DNA of 64,000 bases, taken from contig NZ_WHOB01000027.1 of NCBI RefSeq assembly GCF_013141775.1, forward strand, positions 1 through 64,000, written 5' to 3'. The translations under genes were made by a program, and so were the position numbers. The notes under the pieces are model-generated. The model was not told the origin of the DNA. It saw only the letters and a program-made list of their open reading frames with translations, and ran no database searches. Positions 49,756 through 58,978 of the stretch are shown here, one piece after another; position 1 is the stretch's first letter; each line of letters opens with the position of its first letter. Source of the stretch: Paenibacillus phytohabitans (lineage in GTDB: Bacteria > Bacillota > Bacilli > Paenibacillales > Paenibacillaceae).

Positions 49756-52700
49756 TTATTCAGCTAATTCTGAATGAACAATTTTAATAGTCTTGATCTC
49801 AAACGGATGGAACGTAAGCGTCAGCTCTCCCGCCTCATCCGGCAGCAGCTCTGTCTCTTCTTCCAGTGCATTGGACAGGTATATCGCCGAATGCGGCAGC
49901 GGCCAGCCGAGCTTGACGGTCTCGCGTCCGCCAGCGGATTCATACAGCCGCAGAATACTGCCGCTTCCATCTTCCGCCAATTTGACTGTATCCAGGATAA
50001 CCTGCTTCCCGTCATAGGGGAGGAATGAGCCTGAAGGCGGCAGCTGTCCTGCACTTGAATCACAGGCAACCGCATAGGAAGTGTGATTCAGCTCAGCGGC
50101 TTTGCGGAGGGTATGCGCCCCGCGCCAGTCTCCGGTATGCGGATACAGTGAATAAGTGAATTCATGTGTGCCCAGATCCGCGGAATGATCCGGCCAGCGC
50201 GGCGCGCGCAGCAGCGACAAACGGATCGTGCTGCCCTGCGTGTCATAGCCGTATTTGCAGTCATTCAGCAGGCTGACACCATAGTCATGCTCAGACACAT
50301 CGGCATAGCGGTGCCCGCAGACTTCATATTGCGCCTGCTCCCAGCTGGTGTTGCGGTGCGTTGACCGTTCCAGCGCGCCGAACGGGATCTCATAGGTCGC
50401 CTTGCTGGTCACTACATCTACCGGGAAGCCGACCTTCAGCAGCTTATGGGCTTCATTCCATTGCACCTTCGTCTTAAAGTCGATCCGCCGGTCACTGTGA
50501 TACAGGATCAGCTCCTGCTCTATTTCGGATTGGCCGATGCTCCAGCGGAAGTACAGCACATCGCTTACGGGGCCTGAGGACAGCAGCTTCTGCTCCAGCA
50601 GAACAGCTTCTCCGGCAGGCTGCTCCTCATACCGGCTGTCTATATCCCAGGCATCCCATAGGATAGGGCGGTCATGGAAGAAATGCAGCCGGTTCAGCCG
50701 CTCTCCGGCCTTGACAATCTCACGCCCGGCTTCCTTATCGTACAGGCTGATGATCTCGCCCTGTTCATTGAACCGGAGCCGGTAATATTCCGTCTCCCAG
50801 TCCTGGCCGAACGAAGCTGCAACCGAAGCTTCATTAGATGCTTCAATCGGTGTCGGCACATCTCCGCTATCTCTGCCAACCCCGCCGTTACCGTCAACTC
50901 CGCCATCTTCGCACAACGCTGGCTGTTCCTCATCTCTCAGCCACACGGTAACGTACCCGAATGCCGGAACCTCCGGCACCCGCACGCGGAGAGCAGCTGG
51001 CCCGTCTGCTGTAACCGGCTCCGCGGCCAGCCGCATTCCGTTCCGGTCATATACGGCAGCAGCAGTGTTATCCGCTCTGTCTCCGGCAGCCGGGAGCTCA
51101 ACCACTATATCCCGGGCCCAGCCCAGACCGTTCAGGACGACATAAGGCTGGCCCTCTCCACGGGTATCGATATCCGATACGGCGGCCTCCATGACCGACT
51201 TTAGGCTGCTATCTCCAAGAGCGAAGATGCTCTGATACTCCTTGTCCGAGGTCTGATAGACCTCGGGAATCGACGAGCCGGGAATAATATCATGGAACTG
51301 GTTAAGCAGAATCAGCTTCCAGCCCTCATGCAGGTCCTGCCCGATCTCTTCCCGCTGCTGCGGCTGCAGCTGGTGTCCGGCCAGCGTCTGCCATAGTTCC
51401 GCTTCCCTGTACAGAATCTCGGCCTTGCGGTTATTGCGTTTGTTCCGGGCATGTGTGGTATAGGTTCCCCGGTGCAGCTCCAGATAGAGATCGCCCTGCC
51501 AGACCGGCAGCTCAGGCTTCGCCTGCTCGATGCCTGCGAAGAAATCTGCCGCCGTACTGTAGCCGGAGGCTGGCTGGCCCACCATGAGCTCGGAGCGCGA
51601 GAGATATTCAAGCATCTCCCGGGTCACTCCGCCGCCCCCGTCCCCGTGTCCGTAGAGAAGCATTTGTTCGCTGTGCACGGCTTTTTCACGGTAGGACTGC
51701 CAGTGCTCATGAATATCCTTCGGCAGCGTACTCTCATTCACTCCGTGGTTCATATAAGACAGAAGTGCCGTTCCGTCGATGCCTACCCAGTGGAACAAAT
51801 CATAAGGAAACAGATTCGTATCATTCCAGCCCAGCTTGGTCGTCATGAAATAACGGACCTTGCCATGCTTCAGAATCTGCGGCAGGGAAGCGCAATACCC
51901 GAAGGTGTCCGGCAGCCATTCAATCTCGGATTGCCGCCCGAACTCCTCCTGATAGAACCGCTGCCCGTACAGCATCTGCCGCATCAGGGATTCCCCGCTT
52001 GGAATATTCAGATCCGGCTCCACCCACATACCGCCAACAAGCTCCCAGCGCCCTTCAAGAATCCGCGCCTTCACCTTCGCGTACAATTCAGGATCATTAT
52101 CTTTCAGATAAGCGAACAGCTGCGGCTGGCTCTGGGCGTAGCGGTACTCCGGGTATTCCTCCATCAGTGCATGAACCGTCGAGAAGGTCCGGCTGGTCTT
52201 CCGAACAGTTTCCCTCGTGGGCCACAGCCAGGCAATATCGATATGCGACTGCCCGACCATATGAATGAAGCCTTCGCTGTTGCCGCCGATTTCCCGGACT
52301 TTCCCGGTCAGCGCCTGCTCAATGGCTCTGATCCCGCCGCTGTACCTTGCTGCTTCAGGCCCCATAAGGACAAAAGCATCCATCGCCTGATACAGCGCCT
52401 CCAGGATACGGACACGCCGGAAATCCTGCTCCGGCAGCAGCAGCGCCGAATCTCGGATCACGGTAACGGTATACATCAGCGACTGCACCGGCAGGTTAAC
52501 CCTGACGAGCGCAGCGGTTATAGACCGGACCGGCGGCTGAATCACCGCCTGCTTGTTCAGCGGATCATCCGGCTCGGGAATCGGATCGTAGAGCTCGATC
52601 TCAAGCTCCGGGTTTCTTCCGTCGGCAACAGGGTCAAGTGAAACGAAGGTATGATTGCGGTCCAGCCCCTGCCGGGAAGCTCCGCCTACACGCAGCAGCC

Positions 52701-52977
52701 CTTCTCCGCCGGAGTGGAAGATGATCCCTGTGTCCGCACCCGTCCAGTCCGCCGGAATATCAAGCGTCGTGCGGAACATATAAGTCGTTCCCTGTACGCT
52801 CGGGAACAATCCGAAGGCTTCGCTGCCCGAATACGGCTGTAATTCGTCATACTGCCCCGGCTGCCGGTAGGCTGTGGAGAAGACCTTCCAGTCTTCAATC
52901 GCCCGATATTCCAGCCATTGCGCTTGTGAACATTCACGGATAAACCTGTCTATTCGTTCCATATCTAATCGTTTCAT
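49756..52977 (-). CDS. GH38 alpha-mannosidase, large type
   Basis: 1073 residues. An N-terminal 220-residue domain is followed by the catalytic core: FIHMVGQSHIDIAWLWPTRE (zinc His/Asp), RWELVGGMWVEPDLNIPSGE, EIEWLPDTFGYCASLPQIL (nucleophile Asp), LGWNDTNLFPYDLFHWVGI and LLNQFHDIIPGSSIPEVY. Long C-terminal beta domains follow. This is the cytosolic-type GH38 class, acting on alpha-mannosides imported by the transporter upstream. GGAGGATTAGGG ATG start overlaps the GH3 gene's end region (gap of two bases), so translation is probably coupled. Confidence 0.92.
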   Translation of the reverse strand: MKRLDMERIDRFIRECSQAQWLEYRAIEDWKVFSTAYRQPGQYDELQPYSGSEAFGLFPSVQGTTYMFRTTLDIPADWTGADTGIIFHSGGEGLLRVGGASRQGLDRNHTFVSLDPVADGRNPELEIELYDPIPEPDDPLNKQAVIQPPVRSITAALVRVNLPVQSLMYTVTVIRDSALLLPEQDFRRVRILEALYQAMDAFVLMGPEAARYSGGIRAIEQALTGKVREIGGNSEGFIHMVGQSHIDIAWLWPTRETVRKTSRTFSTVHALMEEYPEYRYAQSQPQLFAYLKDNDPELYAKVKARILEGRWELVGGMWVEPDLNIPSGESLMRQMLYGQRFYQEEFGRQSEIEWLPDTFGYCASLPQILKHGKVRYFMTTKLGWNDTNLFPYDLFHWVGIDGTALLSYMNHGVNESTLPKDIHEHWQSYREKAVHSEQMLLYGHGDGGGGVTREMLEYLSRSELMVGQPASGYSTAADFFAGIEQAKPELPVWQGDLYLELHRGTYTTHARNKRNNRKAEILYREAELWQTLAGHQLQPQQREEIGQDLHEGWKLILLNQFHDIIPGSSIPEVYQTSDKEYQSIFALGDSSLKSVMEAAVSDIDTRGEGQPYVVLNGLGWARDIVVELPAAGDRADNTAAAVYDRNGMRLAAEPVTADGPAALRVRVPEVPAFGYVTVWLRDEEQPALCEDGGVDGNGGVGRDSGDVPTPIEASNEASVAASFGQDWETEYYRLRFNEQGEIISLYDKEAGREIVKAGERLNRLHFFHDRPILWDAWDIDSRYEEQPAGEAVLLEQKLLSSGPVSDVLYFRWSIGQSEIEQELILYHSDRRIDFKTKVQWNEAHKLLKVGFPVDVVTSKATYEIPFGALERSTHRNTSWEQAQYEVCGHRYADVSEHDYGVSLLNDCKYGYDTQGSTIRLSLLRAPRWPDHSADLGTHEFTYSLYPHTGDWRGAHTLRKAAELNHTSYAVACDSSAGQLPPSGSFLPYDGKQVILDTVKLAEDGSGSILRLYESAGGRETVKLGWPLPHSAIYLSNALEEETELLPDEAGELTLTFHPFEIKTIKIVHSELAE

Positions 52978-52979
52978 CC

Positions 52980-55286
52980 CTAATCCTCCATGACGGCAAG
53001 CTCTATATCGAGCGTATCGTTGACGTTCCTTCCTACTCCGATCCGGAAGATCCCCGGTTCAACGACCCGCTTGTACTCCGCCCCGATATAGCTCAAGTGT
53101 TCAGCACTGAGCCTGAAAGTGACCGTCTGCTTCTCTCCCGGTTCCAGGTAAATCTTCCGGAAGCCCTTGAGTTCCTTGGCCGGTCTGGTCACCTTACTGA
53201 CCCGGTCGGAAATATATAACTGAACGACCTCCGCGCCTCCGCGTAAGCCTGTATTCTCCACTTCCACCGTAACTTCAGCACTTCCGTCCGCCTGGATTTC
53301 AGCAGGCTCTACCTGCAGCCCGCTATAGCTGAATTCGGTATAGCTGAGCCCGAAGCCGAAGGGATAACGCGGCTGCGAATCCCCTTCAAGATAACGTACA
53401 CCCCGTGAACGTTTGCCCAGATAATAGACGGGCAGTTGTCCTACGTCCACCGGGAGCGAGAGGGTCAGCCTGCCGGACGGATTCACATCGCCGAACAGAA
53501 TGTCCGCAATGGCATGGCCGCCCTCCTGCCCGGGATACCAGGCTTCCAGAATGGCATCCGCCTGCTCATCGATCCAGGGCTCGGCAATAGGACGGCCGTT
53601 GATATATACGACTACCACCGGCTTGCCGAGCGTCTTCAGCTCCTTCAACAGCTCCAGCTGAACGCCGGACAGATGAAGCGACATCCGGTCAATGCCTTCG
53701 CCGCAATCCATATCGCTAAGTCCATTCCCTGTTACCTTCGAGGCTCCGGTCCGCAGATCAATGCTGCCCTCGCCAAAGTCTCTGGCGCTCGACCCGCCCA
53801 GTGCGAGTACGATCGTATCCGCCCAAGCCGCTGCCTGGAGCGCAGATTCGAACCCCTCGGTGGAACCGTCTTTGATCCGGCAGCCGGGCGCATAACGTAC
53901 CCGCTCCGGCTCAGCGGAGAGCTTGGCCCGTATTCCGGCCAGCACCGTCGCCACCCGGTCACGCGGCTGCGGGGAGGTGTAATCCCCGAGCTGATTATAG
54001 CCGGTATCCGCATTGGGTCCGATGACAGCCACTTTTCCTGTGCCCGCAGACAAGGGGAGGATGCCATCATTCTTCAGCAGGACAATTCCTTCTGCCGCAA
54101 TGCTCCGTGCCAGCTCCGCATGTTCCGGGCTGCCGATCACCTGCTCTGCCCGGTCCGGATCGGCAAACGGCTGTTCGAACAGGCCCAGCCGGAACTTCAG
54201 CTCCAGCACACGTGCAGCCGCTTGATCCACCAGCTTCTCATCCAGCCGCCCGGAACGGAGCGCCTCCAGCAGATAGCCTCCGAACATGACGCCCGACATC
54301 TCCATATCAATACCGGCGCTTAGCGCCTGCACTGCCGCATCTTCCCCGCCGTCCGCTGTATCATGGCCCGAGGCCAGCATGTCGATAGCGCCGCAATCGG
54401 TAATGACCATGCCCTTGAAGCCCCATTCGCCGCGCAGGATATCCTCCAGCAGCTCCTGATTGGTTGTGCAAGGCACTCCGTCAATCTCGTTATAGGCTGG
54501 CATGATGGATACTGCACCGGCTTCCACCGCTTTGCGGAACGGGTACATATCGACCTCCAGCAGCTCCCGCTTGCCGATATGCGCCGGACCTGCATTCCTG
54601 CCGCCTTCCGAGCTGCCGTAAGCGACAAAATGCTTCAGTGTCGCCCCGACACTGGACCCGCTGTCAAGCCGGTCGCCCTGGAGTCCTTCCACAGAAGCTA
54701 CAGCGAATTCGCCTATGAGGTACGGGTCTTCCCCGTAGCATTCCTCGGTCCGGCCCCAGCGCGGATCACGCACCACATCAAGCACAGGCGAATACGTAAC
54801 TGCACCGCCTTGAGCCCGGGTCTCCAAAGCTACTGCCCGGCACATCTCCCGGTACAGATCGACATTCCAAGTGCTGCCAATCAGCAGGGGAACCGGAAAT
54901 ACCGTCGCCCCGATCGCCATATGCCCATGCGAGCATTCTTCGCCGATCAGCAGGGGGATGCCCAGCCTGGAATGCTCCAGCACATAACGCTGGATGGTAT
55001 TCACCGCTTCGGCTCCGGCCCGCGCCCCAAGTCCGCTCTCCAGGGTGACCCCTGTCCAGGGATCTGCCCGCAGTGTGCCATATAATGCGCCGATGCCGCC
55101 TTCGCGGATCTGGCGTTTGAAGTCTTCTGTCAGTTCTATCGTTCCTTCTGTATGATCATAGGTCTGCCACCCGAATAGCTGAACGAGCTGGCCAACCTTC
55201 TCTTCCGGCGTCATCAGCCCCAGCAGATGTTCAGTCCGCTCCTTGACGGGCTTCGCAGAGTCTTTATATAACATTTTGGCTCCCAC
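52980..55286 (-). CDS. GH3 beta-glycosidase (BglX-like)
   Basis: 768 residues. Core (beta/alpha)8 domain with LLIGEECSHGHMAIGATVFP and TLKHFVAYGSSEGGRNAGPAHI; nucleophile Asp in GMVITDCGAIDMLASGHDTA; a second domain with GKVAVIGPNADTGYNQLGDY, and a C-terminal fibronectin-III-like domain. Typical of beta-glucosidases/xylosidases; exact sugar uncertain, and in this locus it may act on beta-linked residues of the imported glycan. No signal peptide. GTG start at 55286 with AGGAG seven bases upstream; ATG 12 bases later is an alternative. Located between the ABC permease and GH38 genes. Confidence 0.9.
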   Translation of the reverse strand: MGAKMLYKDSAKPVKERTEHLLGLMTPEEKVGQLVQLFGWQTYDHTEGTIELTEDFKRQIREGGIGALYGTLRADPWTGVTLESGLGARAGAEAVNTIQRYVLEHSRLGIPLLIGEECSHGHMAIGATVFPVPLLIGSTWNVDLYREMCRAVALETRAQGGAVTYSPVLDVVRDPRWGRTEECYGEDPYLIGEFAVASVEGLQGDRLDSGSSVGATLKHFVAYGSSEGGRNAGPAHIGKRELLEVDMYPFRKAVEAGAVSIMPAYNEIDGVPCTTNQELLEDILRGEWGFKGMVITDCGAIDMLASGHDTADGGEDAAVQALSAGIDMEMSGVMFGGYLLEALRSGRLDEKLVDQAAARVLELKFRLGLFEQPFADPDRAEQVIGSPEHAELARSIAAEGIVLLKNDGILPLSAGTGKVAVIGPNADTGYNQLGDYTSPQPRDRVATVLAGIRAKLSAEPERVRYAPGCRIKDGSTEGFESALQAAAWADTIVLALGGSSARDFGEGSIDLRTGASKVTGNGLSDMDCGEGIDRMSLHLSGVQLELLKELKTLGKPVVVVYINGRPIAEPWIDEQADAILEAWYPGQEGGHAIADILFGDVNPSGRLTLSLPVDVGQLPVYYLGKRSRGVRYLEGDSQPRYPFGFGLSYTEFSYSGLQVEPAEIQADGSAEVTVEVENTGLRGGAEVVQLYISDRVSKVTRPAKELKGFRKIYLEPGEKQTVTFRLSAEHLSYIGAEYKRVVEPGIFRIGVGRNVNDTLDIELAVMED

Positions 55287-55307
55287 ACCCTTTCTCCTGT
55301 TGTACTC

Positions 55308-56231
55308 CTACTCTTTAACGGCACCCACGGTAAGACCTTGGATGAAGTAACGCTGGAAGAACGGATATGCAAAAATAATCGGCCCGGTAGCCAATACCAC
55401 CATCGCCATACGCGAGGTATCCTGCGGCATGTTGCGGAGGGCTTCCAGACTTAATGAACTGTTCTGCGAATTCTGCATTATGAACTGCATACTGGTCTCA
55501 ATCCGCATCAGCATCGACTGCAGCGGCACCAGATTCGGATTATCAATATAGAGCAGGGCATTGAACCAGTCATTCCAGTACCCCAGGGTGCTGAACAGCC
55601 CGATCGTAGCGAGGCCCGGCAAGGACAGCGGCAGCACGATTCCCAGGAAGGTGCGGAACTCTCCGGCGCCGTCAATTTTGGCCGACTCAATCAGGGCATC
55701 CGGCACGCTGGTAATGTAGAAGGTCCGCAGGATCATAATGTAAAAAGCATTGACGGCCAGCGGCAGCACCAGCGCCCAAATGGTGTCCTTCAGACCCAGC
55801 ATCTGTGTCACCACAATATAGGTAGGAACCAGCCCGCCGTTAAACAGCATGGTGAAAAACGCAAAAAACGCGAAGAAATTGCGGTATTTGAAGCTTTTAC
55901 GTGAAATGGCATAGGCATAAAGTGAAATAATGATCAGGCTGACAAGCGTGCCAATGACCGTTACGGCAATGGTCACCCCATAGGAACGGAGCAGCGTGTC
56001 CCCTGAGCCAAATACATATTTGTAGGCTTCCAGACTCCATTTGGCCGGGATTAACTGATAGCCGTCCCGCGCAAGCGCCCCTTCGTCCGTGAAGGAGATG
56101 AGGACTACGAACAGGAACGGGAAGATACACAGTAAGGCAAAGCCTCCGGCGATACAGTTGAAGATGATATTCCACACGGACGACAGCCGGTGGAAATCGC
56201 GCGATTTCACAGGATTAGCATTAGCAGACAT
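55308..56231 (-). CDS. Carbohydrate ABC transporter permease (LplC/YtcP type)
   Basis: 307 residues, six membrane segments, EAA-type loop reading ALIESAKIDGAGEFRTFLGI near residue 195. The C-terminus ...FQRYFIQGLTVGAVKE is the usual end for this permease class. Second permease of the locus's importer. Starts 29 bp after the first permease's stop. No ATPase gene in the cluster. Confidence 0.9.
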   Translation of the reverse strand: MSANANPVKSRDFHRLSSVWNIIFNCIAGGFALLCIFPFLFVVLISFTDEGALARDGYQLIPAKWSLEAYKYVFGSGDTLLRSYGVTIAVTVIGTLVSLIIISLYAYAISRKSFKYRNFFAFFAFFTMLFNGGLVPTYIVVTQMLGLKDTIWALVLPLAVNAFYIMILRTFYITSVPDALIESAKIDGAGEFRTFLGIVLPLSLPGLATIGLFSTLGYWNDWFNALLYIDNPNLVPLQSMLMRIETSMQFIMQNSQNSSLSLEALRNMPQDTSRMAMVVLATGPIIFAYPFFQRYFIQGLTVGAVKE

Positions 56232-56260
56232 TTGGATGACCTCACTTTCCTTCTTTTTCC

Positions 56261-57187
56261 CTAGAATAATGCACTGTCCTTATCGAATTTACGCACGATG
56301 TAATTGGAGGTAAGCACCAGAACGAACCCAACCACCGATTGATATAAGCCCGCAGCCGTACTCATTCCAATCTCGCCGGTAGTCTTGAGTCCACGGTACA
56401 CATACGTATCGATTACGTTGGTCACACTGTAGAGCGTCCCCGAATCTCTCGGCACCTGATAGAACAGCCCGAAGTCGGCATAAAATATCTTCCCTATAGC
56501 AAGCAAGGTCATAATGGTGATGATCGGCTTCAGCATTGGCAGCGTAATACCGCGGATCTGCTGGAATTTGCTCGCCCCGTCGATCATGGCCGCTTCATAG
56601 AGGGACTTGTCTATACCCATAATTGCGGCGAGATAGACCACGCTGTTATAGCCGACAGCCTTCCATAGAAACACGAATATAATAATGAACGGCCAGTATT
56701 TCGATTCCGAGTACCAGGAGATATTGCTGCCGAACATTGCATTGAGCAGCCCCCGCTCCGAGCTAAGGAAGCTGAACGCGAAGTATCCCACAACGACCCA
56801 GGACAGAAAGTATGGCAGGAACATGCCTGTTTGATAGAGCTTGGCAAGCTTCTTGTTGGCAATCTCGGACAGCACCACCGCCAGCAGCACTGACAGGATC
56901 AAGCCAAGGACAATGAAGGCTATATTATATAAAAGAGTATTGCGTGTGATCAGATAGGCATCATTGGTGCTGAACAGAAACTTGAAATTATCCCAGCCGA
57001 CCCATTTGCTGTTGATGATGCTGGCCCAGAAGCCATCCCGGCTGAAGCGGTACTCCTTAAATGCAATTACCGTACCCACCATCGGCAGGTAGGAGAAGAA
57101 TAAAAACCACAGCGTGCCCGGGAGAACCATAAACAGCAGCACTTTATTTTTCAACACATCTTTGGCGGACTTCCCTATTTTCCCCAT
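56261..57187 (-). CDS. Carbohydrate ABC transporter permease (LplB/YteP type)
   Basis: 308 residues, six membrane segments, EAA loop SLYEAAMIDGASKFQQIRGI near 208. LplB-like permeases serve polysaccharide-derived oligosaccharides in Bacillus-type bacteria. ATG with AGGAGG. Separated from its binding-protein gene by a terminator-like hairpin that would lower its expression. Confidence 0.9.
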   Translation of the reverse strand: MGKIGKSAKDVLKNKVLLFMVLPGTLWFLFFSYLPMVGTVIAFKEYRFSRDGFWASIINSKWVGWDNFKFLFSTNDAYLITRNTLLYNIAFIVLGLILSVLLAVVLSEIANKKLAKLYQTGMFLPYFLSWVVVGYFAFSFLSSERGLLNAMFGSNISWYSESKYWPFIIIFVFLWKAVGYNSVVYLAAIMGIDKSLYEAAMIDGASKFQQIRGITLPMLKPIITIMTLLAIGKIFYADFGLFYQVPRDSGTLYSVTNVIDTYVYRGLKTTGEIGMSTAAGLYQSVVGFVLVLTSNYIVRKFDKDSALF

Positions 57188-57232
57188 ACTCTTAGTTCCT
57201 CCTATGCCGGAAAGTTCTTCCGTTGATACAAA

Positions 57233-57267
57233 AAGACCAGGCCAAGTCTAATCACCCGCCCGGTCTT
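57233..57267 (-). terminator. Attenuator-like hairpin between binding protein and permease genes
   Basis: On the minus strand AAGACCGGG pairs with CCTGGTCTT (one mismatch) and is followed by TTTTT. Full termination would strand the permeases, so partial read-through is the likely role, keeping binding protein in excess. Confidence 0.65.
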
Positions 57268-57277
57268 GAATTGAATG

Positions 57278-58783
57278 CTACTTATTGTTCGCTGCTTTCC
57301 AGGCGTCGATCTGTGATTGGGCTTCGGCGATGATTTTATCCAAACCGGCGGCTTTTAATTTCTCATTGGCCTTGGTCAGGTATTCTTCCGAATCTACAGA
57401 TCCGGTCATCAGCGGTGCCCAGAATTCTTCCTTCACGTTCTGAACGGCGGCGATTTCGTTAGTCACCTTGGAAGTATCGAAGTTGAAGCCGAGCAGCGGT
57501 GCATTGATACCGGCATCATTGAACTTCTTGAATTCTTCCCATTTGTTCTCAGGGTCGCCTTCATTCAGGTAGTTGATCATAATGTTACCCAGGGAGAACG
57601 TCGGCATATCGTAGTTCTTCGCATCCGGGAGATTCTTGATCATGTTGTCGCTGATTTTCTCGTAATGGACGCCTTCAATACCGGAGTCAATCATGTTGCG
57701 CAATACAGGGTCTGTATTCAGCAGGTTCAGGAATTCCATGGCTTTCTCAGGATACTCAGAGTTGGCGGAGATGGCCTGCATGGAGCCCATGACGGACCAG
57801 TTGTAGATATACGGCTGACTGGCTGGTGTCGACACAACCGGATACCCGTAGCTTACTGACCACAGATTGTCGGCCATCGGCTGGGTGGAGGCACGGTCAG
57901 TAAACCATTTGCCGGCTTTGTACAAGTCATCCACCGACGATGTAGTGGCTACTTCAGGAGAGATGTAACCCGCCTGATAGAATTTGCGGACGGTCTTAAG
58001 CGCTTCCTTGATTTCAGGAGTCTCAAGGATGTTGATGACCTTGTAGTCCTTGGTGTCCATATATACAGCCATCGGCATCTTCTCGATTACATAGTCAAAT
58101 GGCATAATCGGCATGAAGTCCTTGACCATAGCGTACGGGGTCACTCCAGGCTCGTTTTCCTTGATGGTTTTGAGCAGCGGCTCCAGATCGGCCATCGTTT
58201 TCACGCTGGTCAGATCCAGCTTGTATTTGTCCAGCAGCTCTTTGTTGAAGCGGAAGACTTCTTGAGCCGGAAGCTCTTTATTGGCAGGAATGGCATAGTT
58301 ATGGCCGTCCACCTTGGAGCCTTCCAGGAACGCCGGATCAATAGTATCCACAATTCCCTTGCCCTGGTTCTTCAGCAGATCATCGAGCTGCAGGAACGCG
58401 CCCTTGCGTGCATTCTGCACATAATCGAAGGCCCAGGAAGAGGTGAACAGGATGTCCATAGGCTCGCCCGAAGCAGCCATGACCTGCATTTTTTGCGTAT
58501 AGTCCCCGAAGTCGAGCATTTTGATATCGAGTGTTGCATTAATTTTTTCAAGCGTGTATTTATTGACTTCTGTGAGCACCTTATCCATATCCTTCTGCGG
58601 TGGCCCGATAGTGTACCAGATCAGCTCTACAGGTTTCTCCGTAGACTCGGCAGCTTTGTTGCCTCCTGAAGCCGCTTCCCCGCCTGCATTGTTCTTACTG
58701 TCCCCCCCACATGCGCTAAGCGCCAGTGAAACGGTTAAAAGCGTTGTCAACAACAAGGAGAAGTGTTTCTTTTTCTTACTCAT
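57278..58783 (-). CDS. Extracellular oligosaccharide-binding lipoprotein (LplA/YtcQ type)
   Basis: 501 residues. Signal peptide with lipobox LSAC (Cys 25). Family 1 SBP fold (LIWYTIGPPQKDMDKVLTEV; DILFTSSWAFDYVQNARKGA) and a C-terminal DUF3502-like domain (LLGFNFDTSKVTNEIAAVQN; a KLKAAGLDKIIAEAQSQIDA W-type end). Receptor for the glycan taken up by the two permeases downstream. Substrate presumed mannose-rich oligosaccharide from the linked enzymes. The gene has its own promoter region (about 195 bp) after the response-regulator gene, with a cre-like site. Confidence 0.9.
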   Translation of the reverse strand: MSKKKKHFSLLLTTLLTVSLALSACGGDSKNNAGGEAASGGNKAAESTEKPVELIWYTIGPPQKDMDKVLTEVNKYTLEKINATLDIKMLDFGDYTQKMQVMAASGEPMDILFTSSWAFDYVQNARKGAFLQLDDLLKNQGKGIVDTIDPAFLEGSKVDGHNYAIPANKELPAQEVFRFNKELLDKYKLDLTSVKTMADLEPLLKTIKENEPGVTPYAMVKDFMPIMPFDYVIEKMPMAVYMDTKDYKVINILETPEIKEALKTVRKFYQAGYISPEVATTSSVDDLYKAGKWFTDRASTQPMADNLWSVSYGYPVVSTPASQPYIYNWSVMGSMQAISANSEYPEKAMEFLNLLNTDPVLRNMIDSGIEGVHYEKISDNMIKNLPDAKNYDMPTFSLGNIMINYLNEGDPENKWEEFKKFNDAGINAPLLGFNFDTSKVTNEIAAVQNVKEEFWAPLMTGSVDSEEYLTKANEKLKAAGLDKIIAEAQSQIDAWKAANNK

Positions 58784-58879
58784 TTGCCGTACCCCCTTTT
58801 AATTAGCCGTCCGGAAATTCAGGCCTGCCGGGCCTTCCCGGCTGCAGGTTTCCATGAGCTATACCTTTACTTTATAAGA

Positions 58880-58893
58880 TGAAAGCATTTTCA
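58880..58893 (-). promoter_or_regulatory. Candidate cre (CcpA) site upstream of the second binding-protein gene
   Basis: TGAAAGCATTTTCA fits TGWAANCGNTNNCA with one mismatch (G to A). Located 97 bp upstream of the SBP start, a position like the cre-like site at 14915 in the first importer locus. Confidence 0.4.
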
Positions 58894-58978
58894 AATAGAA
58901 GAGAAACTATATATATTCAGGTATGAAATAAAGAAATTAACCCCAAAACATAACATATATCTATCAATAAGGAGCTGC

